A stretch of 64,000 nucleotides of DNA from Candidatus Rokuibacteriota bacterium. GTDB taxonomy: Bacteria; Methylomirabilota; Methylomirabilia; Rokubacteriales; CSP1-6. Below, piece by piece: positions 1-9,650 of this stretch. The DNA is taken from positions 333,008 through 397,007 of the forward strand of contig QHTE01000055.1 in the NCBI GenBank assembly GCA_003220685.1, given 5' to 3'. The notes beneath the pieces were generated by a model. That model saw nothing but the letters and a program-made list of their open reading frames with translations, had not been told where the DNA came from and ran no database searches. Each line of letters opens with the position of its first letter. The stretch's first letter is position 1. Both the position numbers and the translations under genes were made by a program.

Positions 1-1
1 C

Positions 2-1111
2 TCGGCGTGCCGCGTGGGGGCGCGGGCCTTCAACTATACGCGGGTCGCCGAGATCGCGCGCGACAAGCGCGGCCTGATCACCGGCGTGCGCGCACGCGAT
101 CTCCTGACCGGCCGCGTCGCGACCCTGGGCGCGCGCGTCGTGGTCAACGCGACCGGCCCCTGGGTGGACGAGCTCCGCGCCGCCGCCGGCGTGTCGGAGC
201 GCGGCCCGCAGATCCTCAGACGGACGAAGGGCATCCACTGCCTCGTGCCGCGGCTCACCGACCGCGCCATCTACCACTCGACCCGCGACGACCGCATGAT
301 CTTCGTGATCCCGTGGCGCGAGTTCTCGCTGATCGGCGCCACCGACACCGACTTCAACGGCGACCTCGAGCACCTGCACGCCACCGGCGACGAGGTTGCC
401 TACCTCCTGGGCGAGGTGCGCAAGGTCCTGCCCGACCCGCGCGTGGCGCTGGACCACGTCGTCTACACGTATGCCGGGGTCCGTCCGCTCTCGTTCGAGA
501 AGGGCAAGCGCGAGTCCGACGTCTCGCGCGCGCACAAGGTGGTCGCCGAGGAGCGCGGGCGCTTCCTGTCCATCACCGGCACCAAGCTCACGTGCTTCAG
601 GAGCCTGGCCGAGACGCTGGGCGACCAGGTCATGACGAGCCTCGGGCGCCGCGGCGAAAGCCGGAGCGAGCGCATCGGCCTCGACGGCACCGATGACGAG
701 GCGTCGTCGCGGGCCGAGGCGCGCGCCTGGCTCGATGTCTCGGGCGAGGTGGCGGCGACGGGACTCGGGCGGGACACGCTCGAGACGCTCGTGTCGGCGT
801 ACGGCCGCGGCTGGACGCGGGTGCTGGCGCTCGCCGGCAAGGTCGCCGGCGGCACCGAGCGGCTGTGCCCCTCGAATCCCGACATCGTCGCCCAGCTGCA
901 CCACGCGGTGCAGGACGAGCTGGCCGTCTCGCTGCAAGACGTCCTGCTGCGGCGCACCGGCATCGGCACCAGCCGCTGTCAGGGACAGGACTGCGCGGAG
1001 TCGATCGGGCGGCGCATGGCGCAGCTCTGCGGCTGGACGCCGCGCCGGCTCGACGCCGAGCTCGAGGCCTATCACGCGCACGTCGCGCGCTCGCACAAAT
1101 TCCGGACATAG
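2..1111 (+). CDS. glpD: Glycerol-3-phosphate dehydrogenase, FAD-dependent (5' truncated by window edge)
   Basis: About 369 C-terminal residues of an aerobic-type glycerol-3-phosphate dehydrogenase, which oxidises glycerol-3-phosphate to dihydroxyacetone phosphate at the membrane and passes electrons to quinone. The reading frame is open to the left edge, so the FAD-binding N terminus lies outside the window. The visible part has the GlpD-type stretch RRTKGIH, the substrate-domain segment GATDTDFNGD and a C-terminal helical DAO_C-like region ending near AYHAHVARS. It precedes ugpB-A-E, two phosphodiesterases and glpK on the same strand, so the cluster reads as glycerophosphodiester/glycerol catabolism. 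Family assignment is confident; the start is not visible. Confidence 0.9.
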   Translation, partial: SACRVGARAFNYTRVAEIARDKRGLITGVRARDLLTGRVATLGARVVVNATGPWVDELRAAAGVSERGPQILRRTKGIHCLVPRLTDRAIYHSTRDDRMIFVIPWREFSLIGATDTDFNGDLEHLHATGDEVAYLLGEVRKVLPDPRVALDHVVYTYAGVRPLSFEKGKRESDVSRAHKVVAEERGRFLSITGTKLTCFRSLAETLGDQVMTSLGRRGESRSERIGLDGTDDEASSRAEARAWLDVSGEVAATGLGRDTLETLVSAYGRGWTRVLALAGKVAGGTERLCPSNPDIVAQLHHAVQDELAVSLQDVLLRRTGIGTSRCQGQDCAESIGRRMAQLCGWTPRRLDAELEAYHAHVARSHKFRT

Positions 1112-1127
1112 CGGCGCCGGGTAGGGG

Positions 1128-1170
1128 CGCACCTCGGCCGGCGAGCAGCCCGGCGGCCTGCGGCGCGCAC
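1128..1170 (+). repeat. Dispersed repeat element B, copy 1 (shortened middle)
   Basis: The ends match the other B copies (CGCACCTCGGCCGGCG at the left, CGGCGGCCTGCGGCGCGCAC at the right). The central hairpin-forming part is shorter than in the 36473-36522 copy. It lies in the glpD-ugpB gap, just upstream of the ugpB promoter candidate. Confidence 0.55.
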
Positions 1171-1212
1171 TGCCGATCGTCGTCGCACCGTCACCGAGCC
1201 GTCGCACCCGTG

Positions 1213-1221
1213 TGCTATAGT
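1213..1221 (+). promoter_or_regulatory. Extended -10 promoter candidate for ugpB operon
   Basis: TGCTATAGT combines an extended-10 TG with a TATAGT hexamer, about 60 bases before the ugpB start. No good -35 hexamer is seen 17 bases upstream, which is tolerable for an extended -10 promoter. Very similar nonamers occur before atpZ, trxA and the response regulator in this window. Confidence 0.45.
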
Positions 1222-1281
1222 GCGGCGCACCTGGCGCGGATGCTTCCCCGCACGAACCGCGTGAACACTATGGAGGCTCTC

Positions 1282-2589
1282 ATGAAGCGCTCGACCTTGA
1301 GCGTGCTCGTCTCGGCGGTGCTCCTCGTCGCGCTGCCGGCGTCGGCGCTCGCCGCGACCGAGATCCAGTTCTGGCACGCGATGACGGCGGTGCTCGGCGA
1401 GCGGGTCAACGATATCGCCGCCAAGTTCAACGCCTCGCAGAACGACTACGTCGTGAAGGCGGTCCACAAGGGCTCGTACGCCGAAGCGCTCAACGCGGCG
1501 GTCGCGGCGTATCGCGCCAAGCAGCCGCCGCACATCGTCCAGGTGTACGAGGTCGGCACGCAGACCATGCTGTCGTCGGGCGCGGTGTATCCCGTGTATC
1601 AGCTCATGAAGGACAACGGGATCGCGATCGACTGGAACGATCTCATCGGACCGGTGAAGAGCTACTACTCGACCGGCGGCAACCTCTACTCGATGGCGTT
1701 CAACTCCTCGACGCCGATCCTCTTCTACAACAAGGACCTCTTCAAGAAGGCGGGCCTCGCCGACCGAGCGCCGACGACCTGGGACGAGGTCGAGGCGATG
1801 GCGAAGAAGCTCCAGGGCGCAGGGGTGAAGTGCGCGTTCGGCTCGGCGTGGCCGTCGTGGGTGCTGGTGGAGAACATGCACGGCTACCACGATCAGCCCT
1901 TCGCCGATCACGCCAACGGCTTCGACGGGCTCGCGACGACGCTCAAGATCAACGGTCCCTTCGGCGTCAAGATGATGGAGCTGCTCGCGCGCGGCGCCAA
2001 GGAGGGCTGGTTTGCATATGGCGGCCGCGCCAACAAGGCCGAGGCGCTCATGACCGCCGGCGAGTGCGGAATCTTCACGACCTCGTCGGCGTACATCGGC
2101 AATCTCACCCGCGCCTCGGAGGGAAAGTTCACGTGGGGCACGGGCTTCCTGCCTCGGCTGGCCGGCTTCCCGCAGGGCAACTCGATCATCGGCGGGGCCA
2201 CGCTCTGGGTCATGAAGGGCGGCAAGCCCGAGGAGTACAAGGGCGCCGCGCAGTTCTTCAAGTACCTCGCCTCCACCGAGAACCAGGCGTGGTGGGCGGG
2301 GGTGACGGGGTATCTGCCGCTCACGAACGCCGCCGCCAAGGCGCTGGAAGCCTCGGGCCACTACACGAAGAACCCGAACCAGAAGACGGCCGTGAACCAG
2401 ATGAACGCCGGCAAGACCACCCCCAACAGCCAGGGGATCCGGCTCGGCAACTTCACCTCCATCCGCGACGCGATCGAAGAGCAGATGGAGCACATCTTCA
2501 GCGGCAACAAGACGGCCAAACAGGGGCTCGACGACGCGGTGGCGAAGGGGAACGAGATCTTGAAGGAGTTCGCGGCGCTCTACAAGTAG
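1282..2589 (+). CDS. ugpB: Glycerol-3-phosphate/glycerophosphodiester ABC transporter, periplasmic binding protein
   Basis: A 435-residue family 1 extracellular solute-binding protein, close to the usual UgpB length of about 438. The first 24 residues form a Sec signal peptide (MKR, then a hydrophobic core ending ASALA), and the mature part opens with TEIQFWHAM, typical of sugar and UgpB binding proteins. The start at 1282 is chosen because GGAGG lies five bases upstream; an in-frame ATG at 1270 overlaps that ribosome-binding site. It captures substrate for the permease pair encoded next. The exact ligand (G3P or glycerophosphocholine) is inferred from the neighbouring phosphodiesterase, glpD and glpK genes. 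Confidence 0.88.
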   Translation: MKRSTLSVLVSAVLLVALPASALAATEIQFWHAMTAVLGERVNDIAAKFNASQNDYVVKAVHKGSYAEALNAAVAAYRAKQPPHIVQVYEVGTQTMLSSGAVYPVYQLMKDNGIAIDWNDLIGPVKSYYSTGGNLYSMAFNSSTPILFYNKDLFKKAGLADRAPTTWDEVEAMAKKLQGAGVKCAFGSAWPSWVLVENMHGYHDQPFADHANGFDGLATTLKINGPFGVKMMELLARGAKEGWFAYGGRANKAEALMTAGECGIFTTSSAYIGNLTRASEGKFTWGTGFLPRLAGFPQGNSIIGGATLWVMKGGKPEEYKGAAQFFKYLASTENQAWWAGVTGYLPLTNAAAKALEASGHYTKNPNQKTAVNQMNAGKTTPNSQGIRLGNFTSIRDAIEEQMEHIFSGNKTAKQGLDDAVAKGNEILKEFAALYK

Positions 2590-2605
2590 CGGGCGGCGCC
2601 GGCGG

Positions 2606-3487
2606 ATGAAACGCACGGTCTTCCCCAATCGCTGGCTGCCGTACGCGCTGGTCGCCCCGCAGCTGGCCGTGACGATCGCGTTCTTCTTCTGGCCGGCGTT
2701 CGACTCGCTGCGCCTGTCGCTCTATCGGGCCTCGCCGTTCGGCGATCGGCTGATCTTCATCGGCCTTGGCAACTTCGAGCGGCTCCTCTCCGATCCGGCG
2801 TACTTCCGGAGCGTCGCGACGAGCTTCCTCTTCTCGGCCCTGGTGACCGTCGTCGGGCTGGCGGTCGCGCTCCTGCTGGCCGCGCTCGCCAACGCGAAGA
2901 TCCGCGGGCTCGCCGTGTACCGCACGCTGCTCCTGTGGCCGTACGGGATCGCGCCGGCGATCGCCGGCGTCATTTGGCTGTTCGTCTTCCATCCGTCGTT
3001 CGGCGTGCTGCCGTACGTCCTGTCGTTCGTGACCGCGTACCAGTTCAACTGGTTCTTGAAAGGCTGGGTCGCGCTGGTCCTGATCGTCGTCGCGGCGATC
3101 TGGAAGCAGTTCGGCTACAACCTGGCCTTCTACCTGGCCGGCCTGCAGGCCATTCCGGGCTCGGTGCTCGAGGCGGCCAGCGTCGACGGGGCCGGCCCCA
3201 TCAGGCGATTTTTCGCGATCACGTTCCCGCTCCTGTCGCCCGTCACCTTCTTCCTGTTCACGCTCAACATGACGTTCTCGTTCTTCGACACCTTCGGCCT
3301 CGTCCACGCGGTCACGCAGGGCGGGCCGGGCGACGCCACGTCGATCCTGGTCTTCCGGGCGTGGAAGGACGGCTTCGACGGGCTCCAGCTCGGCTATTCC
3401 GCCGCGCAGTCGGTGATCCTCATGCTGCTGGTGATCGCGCTGACCGCCGTGCAGTTTCGCTTCGCGGAGAAGAAGGTCACCTACTGA
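2606..3487 (+). CDS. ugpA: UgpA-like ABC permease
   Basis: A 293-residue inner-membrane permease of the MalF/UgpA family with six predicted hydrophobic helices. The cytoplasmic EAA loop (EAASVDGAGPIRRF, about residues 191-204) docks onto the ATPase. It starts with ATG 16 bases after ugpB, and its TGA overlaps the ATG of ugpE (TGATG). It pairs with UgpE to form the transport channel for the ligand delivered by UgpB. No UgpC ATPase lies in this block; it may be left of the window, or an ATPase may be shared. Confidence 0.88.
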   Translation: MKRTVFPNRWLPYALVAPQLAVTIAFFFWPAFDSLRLSLYRASPFGDRLIFIGLGNFERLLSDPAYFRSVATSFLFSALVTVVGLAVALLLAALANAKIRGLAVYRTLLLWPYGIAPAIAGVIWLFVFHPSFGVLPYVLSFVTAYQFNWFLKGWVALVLIVVAAIWKQFGYNLAFYLAGLQAIPGSVLEAASVDGAGPIRRFFAITFPLLSPVTFFLFTLNMTFSFFDTFGLVHAVTQGGPGDATSILVFRAWKDGFDGLQLGYSAAQSVILMLLVIALTAVQFRFAEKKVTY

Positions 3488-4383
3488 TGGCCGCGACCAG
3501 TCCCGTCGCCGCCGCCGGCGCCGTGGCCACGGCCGAGCTCGCCGGGCGCCTCCCCGCGGCGCGTCGGCGCGACATGAGCGGCGCGATCGCTCACGCGATC
3601 CTGCTGGCGTCCGTGGTCGTGCTGGCGTTTCCGCTCTACTACGCGTTCGTCATCAGCACCCAGACGCTCGACGAGGTGACGACCCTGCCGCCGAAGCTCG
3701 TGCCGTCGACCCACATGGTGCAGAACTACGCGGATGCCTGGGCGCGAGCGAAGATGGGCCGGCTCCTGCTGAACAGCGCGATCGTCGCGCTCGCGGTCGC
3801 GATCGGCAAGATTGCGATCTCGCTCCTGTCGGCGTTCGCGATCGTCTACTTCGACTTTCGCGGCAAGCAGGCGGTGTTCTGGACGATCTTCATCACGTTG
3901 ATGCTGCCGGTGCCGGTGCGGATCGTGTCCACCTATCAGGTGGTCAGCGTGCTGGGCTGGGTCGACACGTACTGGGGGCTCACCGTCCCGCTGCTGGCCT
4001 CCGCGACGGGCACCTTCCTCTTCCGCCAGTACTACCAGACCATCCCGGACTCGCTCGCCGAGGCGGCCCAGCTCGACGGCGCCGGCCCGCTGCGCTTCCT
4101 GTGGTCGTTCCTGCTGCCGCTCTCGAAGGCGAACATCGCCGCGCTCTTCGTCATCCTCTTCGTGTACGGCTGGAACGACTATCTCTGGCCGCTGATCGTG
4201 ACGAACAGCCCGGAGATGCGCACGGCCGTGATCGGGATCGACTCGCTAATTCCCCGCACCTCGCAGCTGCCGGAGTGGAACGTGGCGATGGCCGCGGCCA
4301 TGATGGTGCTGCTGCCGCCGGTCGTCGTGATCGTGGTGATGCAGCGGTGGTTCGTGAAAGGCCTGATCGAGACCGAGAAGTGA
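3487..4383 (+). CDS. ugpE: UgpE-like ABC permease
   Basis: A 298-residue inner-membrane permease of the MalG/UgpE family, the second half of the importer channel. It has an N-terminal cytoplasmic tail of about 35 residues, six hydrophobic segments and an EAA loop (EAAQLDGAGPLRF). The C terminus WFVKGLIETEK is typical of UgpE. The ATG at 3487 overlaps the ugpA stop. Its own TGA overlaps a GTG that starts the following phosphodiesterase gene, so the block is translationally coupled. Confidence 0.88.
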   Translation: MAATSPVAAAGAVATAELAGRLPAARRRDMSGAIAHAILLASVVVLAFPLYYAFVISTQTLDEVTTLPPKLVPSTHMVQNYADAWARAKMGRLLLNSAIVALAVAIGKIAISLLSAFAIVYFDFRGKQAVFWTIFITLMLPVPVRIVSTYQVVSVLGWVDTYWGLTVPLLASATGTFLFRQYYQTIPDSLAEAAQLDGAGPLRFLWSFLLPLSKANIAALFVILFVYGWNDYLWPLIVTNSPEMRTAVIGIDSLIPRTSQLPEWNVAMAAAMMVLLPPVVVIVVMQRWFVKGLIETEK

Positions 4384-5141
4384 CGCGAATCGCGGCGCAT
4401 CGCGGCGGCGCGGCCCTCTGGCCCGAGAACAGCCTCCTCGCGTTCGAGAGCGCGATCGCCCTCGGCAGCGACCTCCTGGAGCTCGACGTGCACCTGACCC
4501 GCGACCCGGCCGTCGTGGTGATCCACGACGCCACGCTCGAGCGCACCACCGACGGCCGGGGTCCGGTCGCGTCGGCGACGGCCGCCGACCTGCGCCGCCT
4601 CCGGCTGCGGGGGCCGGGCGCGACCCTGACGGGCGAGCACGTGCCGACGCTCGACGAGGTCCTCGCGGCGGCGGCGGACGCGCCGGCGCCGGTCGGACTG
4701 CTCGTCGAGGTGAAAGGGCCCGCACCGGGTGTCCGCTACGAGGGGCTGGAGGAGTTGGTGCTCGCCGCGCTCGCGCGGACGGGCCTCCAGGGGCGCGCGA
4801 CCGTCATGGCGTTCAACCCCGACGTGATCGCGCGGGTCCGTGAGCTCGCGCCGCGCGCCCGCACGACGTTCCTGGTCTCGCGCGGCGCGGTCGAGCGCGC
4901 GGGCGCGCGCCCCGAGCAGACCGTCGAGTGGGCGGTCGGCGCCGGCGTCACCGACCTCGGCGTCGAGTACACCCTGGCCGACGACCGGCTGGTCGCGGCG
5001 GCGCGCGCGGCCCACCTCGCCCTCGGCGTCTGGACCGTGAACGATCCAGAGGACATCCGGAGGATGCTCGGCCTCGGCGTCGACATCATCACGAGCGATC
5101 GCCCCGATCTGGCCAAGCGCCTGCAGCGGGGTGACGGTTGA
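4380..5141 (+). CDS. ugpQ: Glycerophosphodiester phosphodiesterase
   Basis: A 253-residue GDPD of the cytoplasmic UgpQ type, hydrolysing glycerophosphodiesters to glycerol-3-phosphate and an alcohol. The family signature is complete: AHRGG near residue 5, PENSLLAF, ELDVHLT (metal-binding Glu and Asp), IHDATLERTTDG with the catalytic His, a Lys in VEVKG, and the C-terminal WTVND/ITSDRPD block. The GTG start at 4380 overlaps the ugpE stop (GTGA) and leaves no signal peptide, fitting a cytosolic enzyme acting on imported substrate. The next gene is a tandem paralogue. Confidence 0.9.
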   Translation: MTRIAAHRGGAALWPENSLLAFESAIALGSDLLELDVHLTRDPAVVVIHDATLERTTDGRGPVASATAADLRRLRLRGPGATLTGEHVPTLDEVLAAAADAPAPVGLLVEVKGPAPGVRYEGLEELVLAALARTGLQGRATVMAFNPDVIARVRELAPRARTTFLVSRGAVERAGARPEQTVEWAVGAGVTDLGVEYTLADDRLVAAARAAHLALGVWTVNDPEDIRRMLGLGVDIITSDRPDLAKRLQRGDG

Positions 5142-5960
5142 CCCGGTCCTTCCGCGTCGGGCTCCTCGCCTCGCGGCTGCTGGCCCAGGCGGGCCCCGCG
5201 ACTCCGACGGCCGGCCCGGCGACGCTCGTCGCCGCGCACCGCGGCGGCGCGGGGCTCTGGCCCGAGAACAGCCTCCTCGCCTTCCGTCAGGCCCTGGCGC
5301 TCGGCGTGGACGCGCTCGAGTTCGACCTGCACATGACGGCCGACGGCGAGATCGTCGTGCTCCACGATCCGACGCTCGACCGCACGAGCACCGGCACGGG
5401 ACCCGTGCGCGACCTGAAGCTCGCCGACCTCGCCGGCGTGAGGCTCAAGACGCGCGACGGGGCGGTCACGAGCGCGTCCCGACCTTCGCCCGGCTGCTCG
5501 ACCTGGCCTCCTCGGCGCCGGTCGAGCTCCTGCCCGAGATCAAGGTCGACGCGAATCGGCAGCGCTACGACTCGATCGAGGACAAGGTGCTGGCGCTCTT
5601 GCGCGCACGCGGACTGCTGGCGCGGACGACGATCCAGGCGTTCCAGGTCGAGACGATTCGCCGCCTGCGCGAGCTGGAGCCGAAGGCCCGGACGATGCTC
5701 CTGGTGGCGCGCGGCGACGTCGAGCGCGACCGCGCGCGCCCGGCCGAGGCGGTGCGCCGGGCGCGCGAGCTCGGCGCCACGGACCTCGGCATGAACCATC
5801 GGCTGATCGACGCCGACGTCGTGGCCGCGGCGCGCGCCGCGGGCATCCGGATCTCCGCGTGGACCGTCAACGAGGGGGCGGACATCCGCCGGATGGTCGA
5901 CCTCGGCGTGGACGTGGTGATGAGTGACCGGCCCGATCGGGCGAAGCGGCTCGCCGGGCG

Positions 5961-5964
<4 letters not shown>
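5138..5964 (+). pseudogene. Second glycerophosphodiester phosphodiesterase, frameshifted
   Basis: A tandem paralogue of the preceding GDPD, split between two reading frames. A TTG at 5138, overlapping the previous TGA, opens a frame with AHRGGAGLWPENSLLAF, EFDLHMT and LHDPTLDRTSTG up to about 5468. The remainder (ERVPTFARLLDLASS through WTVNEGADIRRM and [11 protein letters not shown], ending 5964) is in the -1 frame. One extra base near 5468-5470 would restore a full-length protein. The roughly 30-residue N-terminal extension may be a weak signal peptide, so this copy could once have been exported. No classic slippery heptamer is seen, so a real mutation or a sequencing/assembly indel is likelier than programmed frameshifting. 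Confidence 0.8.
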
Positions 5965-7463
<1,499 letters not shown>

Positions 7464-7476
7464 GAGGAGACGAGCG

Positions 7477-8592
7477 ATGAGACGATTCGCGATTCTGACG
7501 CTCGCGGCGCTGCTGGTCGCGGGTGCGGGCGGTGGGGCCGCGGCGCAGACGCCGCCGATCGAGGGCGAGCTGGCGCTGATCACGCCGGTCTCGAAGTTCA
7601 TCCACGACGCGGCGCTCAAGGCGTTTGCCGACTACGCCAAGGAGAAGTGGAACGTCACCGTGAAGGTCAGCGCGATCCCGGCGGGCACGCCGGTCGCGTA
7701 CGGGCGCATCGTCGAGTGGAAGGGGCGGCCCGAGGTCGACATCTTCTGGGGCGGCGAGTCGGCGCTCTTCGAGAAGCTCGCCGAGCAGAAGCTTCTGCAG
7801 AAGGTGGAGATCTCGCGCGAGGCGTGGGACGCGATCCCGGCGTCGATCGGGACGCCGAAGCCGATCCCGCTCAAGGACAGGGACGGCCACTGGGTCGGCA
7901 CGGCGCTCGAGCCGTACGGCCTCGTCTACCACCCGAAGAAGATCCAGCGCCTCGGCGTTCCCGAGCCGAAGGATTGGGACGACCTCTTGAACGCGAAGCT
8001 CCGCGGCGAGGTCGCCCAGTGCGCGCCCACGCGGTCCTCGTCGTCGAATGCGACGTACGAGGTGATCCTGTCAATGCATGGCGAGGACCGCGGCTGGGAC
8101 TGGCTCCGCAAGCTCGCCGCCAACACGGGCCTCTTCACCGCGCGCAGCCGCGACGTGCCGACCGTCGTGGCCAAGGGCGAGTTCACCGCGGGCTTCGCCG
8201 TGCCCTCGTACATGGCGTTCGAGGAGAAGCTCGCGGGCTTCGACCTCAAGTTCGTGGCGCCGAAGAACGCCTTCGTCACGCCCGAGCCCATGGCGATCCT
8301 GGCGGGCGCGCGCAACCCGAAGGCGGCGCGCGCGTTCGTGGAGTTCCTCCTGAGCGAGCGCGGGCAGCGCGTGTTCATGGAGCGCGGCCTGTTCCCGATC
8401 ACGCCGAAGTACAAGGTGCAAGGGCCGCCGGGCTCGCCCGCCGAGATGGCCGTGGAGTTCACCGGCGGCGTGCGCTCGTACTTCGACCGCGGCGTCTCGA
8501 ACGTCTACGACGAGGCGGTCGCGCAAAAACGGTCGGACGCGCTCAAGCAGAAGTTCCGGACGGACATCGAAGCGACCTGGAAGAAACCCTGA
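7477..8592 (+). CDS. ABC transporter, periplasmic solute-binding protein (AfuA/iron- or phosphonate-type)
   Basis: A 371-residue family 1 binding protein with a clear signal peptide (MRRF, hydrophobic core, cleavage after AAAQ). The start is fixed by GAGGAG at 7464-7469, seven bases before ATG 7477. The mature protein begins with a substrate-lobe strand (LALITPVSKF) and contains FWGGESALFEKL and the hinge region EPYGLVYHPKK. Architecture and operon (binding protein, ATPase, fused permease) resemble the FbpABC/AfuABC and 2-aminoethylphosphonate importers. I cannot tell the ligand from sequence; the neighbouring glycerol-phosphate genes make a phosphorylated compound possible. Confidence 0.75.
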   Translation: MRRFAILTLAALLVAGAGGGAAAQTPPIEGELALITPVSKFIHDAALKAFADYAKEKWNVTVKVSAIPAGTPVAYGRIVEWKGRPEVDIFWGGESALFEKLAEQKLLQKVEISREAWDAIPASIGTPKPIPLKDRDGHWVGTALEPYGLVYHPKKIQRLGVPEPKDWDDLLNAKLRGEVAQCAPTRSSSSNATYEVILSMHGEDRGWDWLRKLAANTGLFTARSRDVPTVVAKGEFTAGFAVPSYMAFEEKLAGFDLKFVAPKNAFVTPEPMAILAGARNPKAARAFVEFLLSERGQRVFMERGLFPITPKYKVQGPPGSPAEMAVEFTGGVRSYFDRGVSNVYDEAVAQKRSDALKQKFRTDIEATWKKP

Positions 8593-9650
8593 AGATCCGG
8601 CTGCACGGGGTCCACAAACGCTTCGGGAGCGTGACCGCCGTCGACGGCGCGAGCCTCGAGATCGGCGACGGCGAGCTGTTCACGCTGCTCGGCCCCTCGG
8701 GCTGCGGCAAGACGACCCTGCTCCGGCTGATGGCGGGCTTCCACGCGCCGGACACCGGCGAGATCTGGTTCGGCGAGCGCCGGGTCGACGCGCTCCGGCC
8801 CTACGAGCGCAACATCGGCATGGTGTTCCAGAACTACGCGCTGTGGCCGCACATGACGGTGCGGGCGAACGTCGCCTACGGGCTCAAGCTGCGCAGGCTC
8901 GACGCCGCCGCGGTCGCCGAACGCGTCGCGGCGGGCCTCGCGAAGGTGAACCTGGAGGGGCTCGAGCACCGCTACCCCGGCCAGCTCTCGGGAGGCCAGC
9001 AGCAGCGGGTCGCGCTCGCGCGCGCGCTCGTGCTGAAACCCGACGTCCTCTTGCTCGACGAACCGCTGTCGAACCTCGACGCCAAGATCCGCGTGCAGGT
9101 GCGCGCCGAGATCCGCAAGCTCCAGAAGGAGCTCGGCATCACGACGGTGTACGTGACGCACGACCAGGAGGAGGCGCTCTCGCTCTCGGACCGGGTCGCC
9201 GTCATACGCGACGGCCGCATACTACAGACTTCGCCCCCCAAGGAGCTCTACGAGCGGCCCGTCGGACGATTCGTCGCGGACTTCGTCGGGACCAACAACT
9301 TCCTTGCCGGCACGTGCCGCGAGGCCGCCGCCGACCGGCTCTGCGCGGAGACCGCCATCGGCCTCGTGCGCGGCTCGCCGGCGCCGCGGCTCCGGCCCGG
9401 CGACCGCTGCGTGCTCGCGATCCGCCCCGAGAACATCGCGCTGGGCACCGCGCACGAGAACACGTTCGCGGGCCGCATCGTCCTGGCCTCGTACCTCGGC
9501 AGCACGCTCCGCTACGACGTCGAGGTGCGGGACGGCGTCGTGCTCAAGGTGGACGTCGGCGACCCCTGGCACCACGAGGTCCTGCCGCCGCGCGCGGCGG
9601 TGCACGTCACCTTCCCGGCCTCGGCGGCGCTGACCTTGGCGGACGGATGA
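8589..9650 (+). CDS. ABC transporter ATPase (FbpC/PotA-like), probable CTG start
   Basis: A 353-residue importer ATPase with Walker A GPSGCGKTT (residues 35-43), Q-loop QNYALWPHMTV, signature LSGGQQQR (about 133-140), Walker B VLLLDEP, the H-loop VTHDQ and a C-terminal TOBE-like regulatory domain from about residue 240. No ATG, GTG or TTG precedes the first beta strand (KIRLHGVHKRFG). The best start is CTG 8589, which overlaps the upstream stop (CTGA) and has GGAAG five bases before it. The first good downstream alternative, GTG near 8631, would remove the conserved first strand. It energises the permease encoded next and might also serve the Ugp permeases, whose own ATPase gene is not in the window. 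Confidence 0.85.
   Translation: MKIRLHGVHKRFGSVTAVDGASLEIGDGELFTLLGPSGCGKTTLLRLMAGFHAPDTGEIWFGERRVDALRPYERNIGMVFQNYALWPHMTVRANVAYGLKLRRLDAAAVAERVAAGLAKVNLEGLEHRYPGQLSGGQQQRVALARALVLKPDVLLLDEPLSNLDAKIRVQVRAEIRKLQKELGITTVYVTHDQEEALSLSDRVAVIRDGRILQTSPPKELYERPVGRFVADFVGTNNFLAGTCREAAADRLCAETAIGLVRGSPAPRLRPGDRCVLAIRPENIALGTAHENTFAGRIVLASYLGSTLRYDVEVRDGVVLKVDVGDPWHHEVLPPRAAVHVTFPASAALTLADG

Noticed and set aside
1072..2628. Minus-strand open frame of 518 codons opposite ugpB
   Set aside because: Low-complexity Arg/Leu/Val/His composition typical of antisense shadows; ugpB has a signal peptide and ribosome-binding site.
5455..5475. Programmed -1 frameshift in the second phosphodiesterase
   Set aside because: No X XXY YYZ slippery site or downstream pseudoknot is evident, and both frames are otherwise ordinary.
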